A stretch of DNA of 64,000 nucleotides from JBDRNO01 sp043811005 (GTDB lineage Bacteria; Bacteroidota; Bacteroidia; NORP154). The notes beneath the pieces are model-generated. The model worked only from the letters and a program-made list of their open reading frames with translations. It was not told the origin of the DNA and did no database searches. The stretch covers positions 1-64,000 of the forward strand of contig JBDRNO010000171.1 of assembly GCA_043811005.1 (NCBI GenBank), given 5' to 3'. Shown piece by piece: positions 24,201-33,200 of this stretch. The translations under genes were made by a program, and so were the position numbers. Positions within the stretch are counted from its first letter, which is position 1; each line of letters starts with the position of its first letter.

Positions 24201-27200
24201 CCAATAGCTTCCGATACCGCTTCGTGTGTTGGAGATACAGTACCCGATCTGATCGCAGTTGGAGCCAACATCCAATGGTACGATGATACACTATTAACCA
24301 TCCCTGTATTTATTGGAGACACTTTTACAACAGGAGATACAACAGCAGGAATATTTATATATTATGTAACTCAAACCGTAAACAATTGTGAAAGTCCTGC
24401 AGATACAGTTACGCTGACAATATATTCAACACCAGCGCCAACCTCTTCCGACACAACGATATGTTTTGTTGATCCAACACCTGATCTGTCAGCAACCGGT
24501 TCCGGTATCCAATGGTATAGTGATTCTGCACTTACCACATTGGAATTCAGCGGCAATCCATTCTCATCAGGAGATACTATCGTTGGTATATTTACTTATT
24601 ATGCTACTCAAACTCTAAACAATTGTGAAGGGCCCGCAGTAATAGTTACATTAACGATAAATGCAGGACCGGGTATCCCAGTGGCATCTGACACGGCAAT
24701 ATGTTTCGGTGATACCGTACCTGACCTGACCTCAACAGGTACTAATATACAATGGTATGATGATCCGCTGCTTGACTCAGTGATCTTTACCGGCAATCCG
24801 TTTGCAACAGGAGAAACAGCCGTTGGAATATACACATATTATGTTACCGATAGCGTAACCGGATGTGCCGAAGGTACTCCTGATACTGCTGTTTTAACCA
24901 TAAATACTATACCCACAGCACCGGCATCTTCTGACACAATAATATGTTTCGGAGATCCTACGCCTGATCTCTCGGCAACAGGAAGTAATATCCAATGGTA
25001 TAGTGATTCTGCACTCACTACATTAGAATTCAGCGGTAATCCATTCTCATCAGGAGATGTAGCAGTTGGTGTATATATTTATTATGCAACCCAGACCGTA
25101 AGCGGATGTGAGAGTTCTGGAACTGCTGTAACCTTAACTATCAATGCGCCACCGGCTGCACCGGCAGCTTCAGCAGACACGGCTATCTGTTTTGGTGATC
25201 CTACACCAGACCTGACTTCAAGCGGCACAAATATCCAGTGGTACAGCGATACAGGTCTGACAACATTAGAGTTTGCCGGAGACACTTTTGCCACAGGAGA
25301 AACTGCAACCGGAACATACACATATTATGTCACGGATAGTGTTTCAGGATGTTCGCAAAGTCCTGCTGTTACGGTAACTTTAATTATTAATGTCCTTCCA
25401 TCAGTACCTGTTGCCCCTGACACAGCTATTTGCTTTGGTGATACAGTTCCTGACCTGGTTGCCACAGGAGATAGTATCCAGTGGTATAGTGATCCATTAT
25501 TGGATACATTGGTATATTCAGGCAGCTCATTTGCCACAGGTAATACTACCGCAGGGATTTATACCTATTATGTAACTCAAACCGATACTGTTACCCTTTG
25601 TGAGAGTTATCAGGATACCGTCACTTTAACAATAAATTCAATACCATTGGCACCAATATCGTCAGACGAAATTGTTTGCTATGGTGATCCTGTTCCCAAC
25701 CTGGTAGCTACCGGGACCAATGTTCAGTGGTATAGTGATTCCTTATTAGATTCATTGGTATATTCAGGCAGCTCATTTGCCACAGGTGATACGGCAGAAG
25801 GCACTTATATTTATTACGCCACCCAGACCCAAAATAATTGTGAAAGTCCTGCTATTACGGTTACTTTATCTATTAATACAGGGCCATCAGTACCGGCAGC
25901 AACGGCTGATACCGCCATTTGTTTTGGAGATACTACACCTGACATTACCGCTTCCGGAACATACATTCAATGGTATAGTGATCCATTGTTAGATTCAGTA
26001 GTGTTTACCGGCAGTCCATTTGCAACAGGAGTAACTGCCGTTGGAATATATACATGGTATGTTACTGATAGTGTACCGGGATGTGTGGCAAGTATAGCCG
26101 ATACTGTTACTTTTACAATTAATGCAATACCATTAGCACCGGTATCTTCAGATACAACGGTCTGTTTCGGTGAACCAACACCTGACCTGGTTGCTTCAGG
26201 AACAAATATACAATGGTATAGTGATTCATTATTGACCGCTTTGGTATTCAGCGGAGACACTTATGCAACCGGAAATATCGCAGATAGTGTTTATACATAT
26301 TACGCAACCCAAACTATAAACGGCTGTGAGAGCCCGGCTACAACGGTTGTCCTGACAATACTGCCTGCTCCACCTATGCCAACTGCATCAGACACTATTG
26401 TCTGCTATGGTGATCCTGTTCCTGATCTTACAGCCACAGGTACCAACATCCAGTGGTACAGCGACCCATTGCTTGATACCCTGGTATTCAGCGGCAGTCC
26501 ATTTGCAACAGGAGACACAGCAATAGGTGTATATACTTATTATGTTGTTGATAGTACAGGGAGTTGCTTCAGCCAGGTAAATCCTGTTACATTGACAATA
26601 ACCAGTTATCCGATCCTAACCTTGTCAGACACATGCCTGGATCTGGGGCCAATCATCGAATTTACTACTATCACTGATACATTGTTCTTCTTCAACCCCG
26701 GTTGTGATACTTTACAAATAACAAATATTACGAACTCAACACCCGAGTTCAGCGTTGACACAACTTATATATCAGTATTACCAGGTAACACCGGACAAGT
26801 AATTGTTACTTTTGCACCTACTGCTTCCGGCATTTACCTGGATACACTTAATATCACCAGCAATGACGTTGACGATACTGTATGCCTGAGTGGTTCTGCC
26901 CTGGGCGCTCCTGTTATCGCTGCTTTACCCGATTCATTTAACGTAGCTTTTGATGGTTGTTGTGACTCTTCTGTTTCAACATTGACCATTTACAACACCG
27001 GAGTAACCGACCTGATCTGTAATATAAGTACAGATAGCATCTGGCTTGGCGTTTCCATATCAGCCGAAACGGTTGCAGCAGGGGATTCAGCCATTGTTGC
27101 CGTTACCTTTAACGGTTGTATAATGAATCCGGGGACATACATAGCAAGTATTACGATCAGTTCCAATGATCCCCTTAATCCTTTCGTTATTATACCGGTT

Positions 27201-30200
27201 ACACTTGTCAAGGATCCATTACCGGCATCACCATCTGCCGTTCTCACAGAAGTATGTTTTGGCGACTCCGTCCCAGCTCTTATTGCTAACGGGGGAGATA
27301 CTATTTTATGGTATGATGATCCGGGTTTGACGAATCTCGTTTTTGTCGGTGACACCTTTGCTACCGGAGATACTGCCATCGGTGCCTATACTTATTATAT
27401 CACATCCATGGTTCACAGTTGTGAGAGTCTTCCTGACAGTGTTACTTTGGCTATTAACACCCCCCCATCTGCTCCTGTCGCTTCCGATACCACCATTTGC
27501 TTTGGAGTTGCAACACCAGATCTGATCGCCTCAGGTACTTATATCCAATGGTACAGCGACACTGGTCTGACAACACTTGTCTATGCAGGTGGTACCTTCC
27601 CGACAGGAATGACGGCTGATAGTGTTTATACCTGGTATGTTACAGACAGCACCGGAGGTTGTTCTGAAAGCCCTGCCGATACAGCTACGTTGACAATAAT
27701 ACCTGCGCCGGTGCCACCTGTTGTTTCCTCAGATACAGTAATTTGTTTTGGTGATCCAACACCTTCATTTACTGCAACAGGTGACAGTATTCTCTGGTAT
27801 ACTGATCCTCTGTTGATTACACCTGTATTCAGCGGAGCCACTTTCGCACCTGCAGATACAGCCCCAGGTGTGTATACGTATTACGCTACTCAAACAGATA
27901 CTTCCGTTAGCAATTGCCAAAGTCCTGCGGATTCTGTTATATTAACAATTAATGAAATACCCTCTGCCCCGGCAACTGCAGGTGATACTTCTATTTGTGT
28001 TGGTAGTCCCACACCTGAACTCGTTGCTTTCGGTTCATACCTGCGATGGTATGACGATATCGGGCTTACAAACCTGGTATTTTCAGGAGACACTTTCCAA
28101 CCAGCGGATACGGTTGTTGGAGTATTCGAATACTTTGTTACAGATAGCGTTGCTACTTGCGCTCAGGGACCTGCCAGTATGGTTACTTTAACCATAAATA
28201 CTTTGTCAACCATACCGGTAGCGACAGATACTACTATATGTTACGGTTATCCAACACCGGCACTTATTGCGACAGGAACATATATCAAGTGGTATAGTGA
28301 CAGCGGTCTGTCAAACCTTGTTTTCAGTGGAGATACTTTCCCGAGCGGAGATTCATTAGCCGGGATATATACTTATTATGTTACAGATAGTGTTGGAGGT
28401 TGTCCGGCAACATCGGCAGATACGGCAATCTTAACTATAAATACCTTGCCGTCAGCACCTGCTTTATCCGATACTACAATATGCTACGGAGATCCGACAC
28501 CTGACCTGGTAGCTTCCGGAACGCTTATTAAGTGGTACAGTGATTCACTATTAGACACGATGGTATTTTCAGGCAGCTCATTTACCACAGGCGAAACTGC
28601 TGCTGGATTATATATATATTATACCACTCAAACTGATACTTTGACAGGTTGTGAAAGCCCTGCAACTATGATCACTTTGACCATTAATGCCATACCTGCT
28701 GCACCAACGGCTACCGATGAGACGGTATGTGAAGGAGATTCCGTTCCTGACCTTATCGCAACAGGGGTAAATATCATCTGGTATAGTGATACCGGATTAA
28801 GCGTTGTGGAATTTAGCGGTGATACATTTGCTACGGGACAAATCATCCCGGGAACGTTTACCTATTATGTAACTCAAACAGTGCTTGACTGTGAAAGCCC
28901 TGCTGATACCGTTACATTGGTCATTTTGCCAACTCCGTCAGTTCCAACGGCATCTGATGAAACGGCATGCGAAGGTAGTGCGATCCCTGACCTGATTGCA
29001 ACGGGAACCGATATAAAATGGTATAGTGATTCATCGTTAACAATATTATCAGACACCGGTAATACATATGCCACCGGTCAGACAGTTCCGGGCACGTACA
29101 CGTATTATGTAACAGACAGTCTGCCGGGATGTTCCGGGCTTTCAGCATCAGTTGCATTAACAATAATCCCGATGCCGGTAGCGCCAACAGCTTCCGACTC
29201 CGTGATTTGCTATGGCGAACCGACACCTGACATGGTAGCAACGGGGACGCTTATCAGATGGTATGATGATATACTACTCCAGAACTTAATATACAGCGGA
29301 GATACCCTTGTTCCTGCTGATACTGCTGCCGGTATATATCTGTATTATGCTACACAAACCGATACAGTAACACTTTGCGAAGGTCCGGCAATTACTGTAT
29401 CATTGACCATTAATGCCCTGCCGTCAATACCAACAGCTTCTGATGAAGTTGCTTGTGAAGGTGCTGCTGTTCCCGACCTGGTAGCTTCAGGATCAAATAT
29501 TACATGGTATAGTGATACAAGCTTAAGTGTTATAGAGTTCATTGGTGATACCTTTACTACCGGAGATAGTGTTGCAGGTACATATATTTACTATGTAACT
29601 CAAACAATTCTTTCCTGTGAGGGTCCGGCAGATACAGTTTCATTGAACATCCTGCTATCGGTACCTGCACCAACAGCATCTGATGAAATAGGTTGCGAGG
29701 GTGGTACTATCCCTGATCTTTCAGCGACAGGTTCTAACATTCAATGGTATAATAGTCCACTGTTAGACACTGTAATATTTACCGGCAGTTTTTTTGCAAC
29801 AGGCGATACGGCTCTGGGAACATATACATGGTATGTTACTGATAGTGTTCCGGGATGCGCTGAAAGCGCTGCTGATACGGTTACTCTTACAATTAACGCG
29901 ATACCATCAGCACCGGTATCTTCCGATACAACAATCTGTTTCGGTGATCCAACACCTGACCTTGTTGCTTCAGGAACTATCATCCAATGGTACAGCGATT
30001 CATTATTGACAGCATTAGTATATAGCGGAAACACTTATGCAACCGGAAATACCCTAGATAGTATTTATACATATTACGCTACTCAAACCATAAACGGTTG
30101 TGAGAGCCCGGCTACATCGGTTATCCTCACAATACTGCCTGCTCCTCCAATGCCGGCAGCAACTGACGTTATTGTTTGTTGGGGTGATTCTGTTCCTGAT

Positions 30201-33200
30201 CTTACAGCTACAGGCGCCAACATCCAGTGGTACAGCGATCCATTGCTTGATACCCTGGTATTTAGCGGCAGTCCTTTCACAACAGGAGACACCGCAATAG
30301 GTACAAATACTTATTATGTTGTTGACAGTTCAGGAAGCTGCTTTAGCCCGGTAAATACGGTTACATTGACAATAACCAGTTACCCGATCCTAACCTTGTC
30401 AGACACATGCCTGGACCTGGGAGCAATCATAGAATTAACATCCAGCACGGATATATTGTTCTTCTTTAACCCGGGTTGTGATACATTGCAGATAACAAAT
30501 ATTACTAACACAACACCCGAATACAGTGTAGATACGACCAGCATAACCGTATTACCCGGAGACACAGGGCAACTCATTGTTACTTTCTCTCCTGCTGCTT
30601 CCGGCACTTACCTGGATACACTAAACATCACCAGCAATGACGTTGACGCTACCGTATGCCTGAGTGGTTCAGCCCTTGGCGCTCCTGTCATCGCAGCTTT
30701 ACCCGATTCGTTTAACGTAGCATTTAACGGTTGTTGTGACTCATCTGTATCTACATTGACCATTTCCAACACAGGAGCCACCGACCTGATCTGTAATATA
30801 AGTACCGATAGCATCTGGCTTGGAGTTTCCACAACAACTGATACTGTAGCAACAGGAGATTCAAGCTTGATTGCCGTAACATTTAACGGCTGTATAATGA
30901 ATCCCGGGACATATACTGCAAGTATCACTATAGGTTCCAATGATCCACTGGATCCTTCCGTTATCATACCTGTTACACTTGTCAAGGATTCATTACCGTC
31001 ATCACCATCAGCCGTCCTCACAGAAGTGTGTTTTGGCGATTCCGTCCCTGCTCTTATAGCTACCGGGGGAGATACAATTTTATGGTATGATGATCCTGGC
31101 CTGACCAACCTCGTTTTTGTCGGAGACACCTTTGCCACCGGAGAAACTGCAATCGGTGCATATACTTATTATATCACTTCCATGGTAGACAGTTGTGAGA
31201 GTATTGCAGACAGTGTTACTTTAGGAATTAACACCCCGGCATCCGCACCAGTCGCACCCGATACCACCGTCTGCTTTGGAGTAGCAACACCTGACCTGAT
31301 AGCTTCAGGAACCTATATCCAGTGGTACAGCGATACAGGACTGACAACACTTGTCTTTAGCGGTGATAACTTCCCTACAGGAATGACGGCTGATAGCGTT
31401 TATACCTGGTATGTCACAGACAGCACCGGAGGCTGTTCAGCTAGTCCTGCCGATACCGCTACCTTGACAATAATACCTGCACCTGTGCCACCTGTTGCCT
31501 CTGCAGATACAATAATCTGTTTTGGTGATCCAATACCTTCATTTGCTGCAACAGGTGACAGTATCCTCTGGTATAACGATCCACTGCTGATAACACCTAT
31601 ATTCAGCGGAGATACATTCGCACCGGCAGATACAGCCCCGGGTGTGTATACGTATTACGTCACACAAACAGATACTTCCATCAGCAATTGCCAAAGTCCA
31701 GCGGATTCTGCTTTATTGACTATTAATGCCATACCATCTGCACCTGTTACCTCTGGCGATACTGCTATTTGTCTCGGTAACCCTACTCCTGATCTTATCG
31801 CTTTCGGGTCATATATCCGGTGGTATGATGATAGCGGGCTAACCAGCCTGGTATTTGTAGGAGATACTTTCCAACCCGTAGATTCAATTGTTGGTATATA
31901 TACGTACTATGTTACGGACAGCGTAGCTACTTGCTCTCAGGGACCTGCCAATACAGTTACTCTGACCATTAATGTTTTATCAACAGTACCAACTCCTACT
32001 GATACTACAATATGTTATGGTGATCCTACACCAGACCTTATTGCAACCGGAACATATATTAAATGGTATAGTGACAGCGACTTGACGAACCTGGTATTCA
32101 GCGGTGATACATTCCCGAGTGGAGATACAGCAGCGGGGATCTATACTTATTATGTTACAGATAGTGTTGGAGGTTGTCCGGCAACTCCGGCTGATACAGC
32201 TACTTTAACTATCAACGCCTTACCGGCAGCGCCAATTGCCAATGACACGACAATTTGTTTCGGTGAAACAACACCTGACCTGGTTGCAACCGGAGTGGGT
32301 ATCCGCTGGTATAATGATTCGTTATTAGACACATTGGTATTTACCGGGGATACTTTCCCGACAGGAGATACAATAACAGGTATTTATACCTATTATGCCA
32401 CACAAACTGATACACTGACAAATTGTGAAAGCCCGGCAGTTACTGTTATCCTGACCATTAATCCCATACCGACAGCCCCAACATCTACAGGTGTAACGGA
32501 ATGTGAAGGAAATCCAATACCTGATCTGACTGCTACAGGAACTAATATTCAATGGTATAGTGATACTGCGCTGACCGTGTTAGAGTTCAGCGGAGACACC
32601 TTTGCAACTGGACAAACAGTTGCCGGAACATATACATATTATGTAACACAAACATTACTCGGATGTGAAAGCCCTGCTGATACTGTTTCACTGGTCATTT
32701 TACCCACACCGTCAGCACCTGTAGCTTTAGACGAATCGGCATGTGAGGGAGGTACAATTCCTGATTTGACAGCAATAGGAACTAATATTAAATGGTATGG
32801 CGATCCGGGATTGACTAATCAGGTATGTACAGGAAATACTTTTGCAACCGGTCAAACATCTCCGGGTATATACACATATTACGTGACTGATAGCTTGCCT
32901 GGTTGCCCGGGTCCGGCAACAACTGTTACGTTAACAATAAATACAATGCCGGGAGCGCCTACAGCAAATGATGTAACAATATGCTACGGAGAACCGACAC
33001 CTGATCTGACAGCAACTGGAACTAATGTACAATGGTATAAAGATCCTACATTGCTCATATTGTCATATAGCGGAAATACATTTGCAACAGGTGTAACAGC
33101 AGTAGGAATATATACCTGGTATGTCACCCAAACTGCAATCGGCTGCGGTGAAAGTCAAGCTGATTCTGTTACATTGACCATAAATCCCAAGCCGTTGGTT

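Larger units (their letters stand above)
25950..33194 (+). repeat. 3774-bp segmental duplication inside ORF1
   Basis: Landmarks recur exactly 3774 bases apart: aacatccagtgg at 26445 and 30219, the anchor D segment at 26610 and 30384, first units of arrays B and C at 27228 and 31002, seventh units at 28701 and 32475. The left copy spans about 26.0-29.7 kb and the right about 29.7-33.2 kb. Left edge is approximate. Confidence 0.92.

Noticed and set aside
19623..26609. Regularly spaced repeats resembling a CRISPR or satellite array
   Set aside because: The period is about 240 bp, the repeats are coding and in frame, and there are no short repeats with unique spacers.
30608..31138. Minus-strand frames of 60-180 aa that recur through the giant genes (for example 27 kb, 30.6 kb, 52.1 kb)
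   Set aside because: They recur at the same phase in every Ig or anchor D unit and follow from codon bias of the plus-strand repeats. They have no domain of their own.
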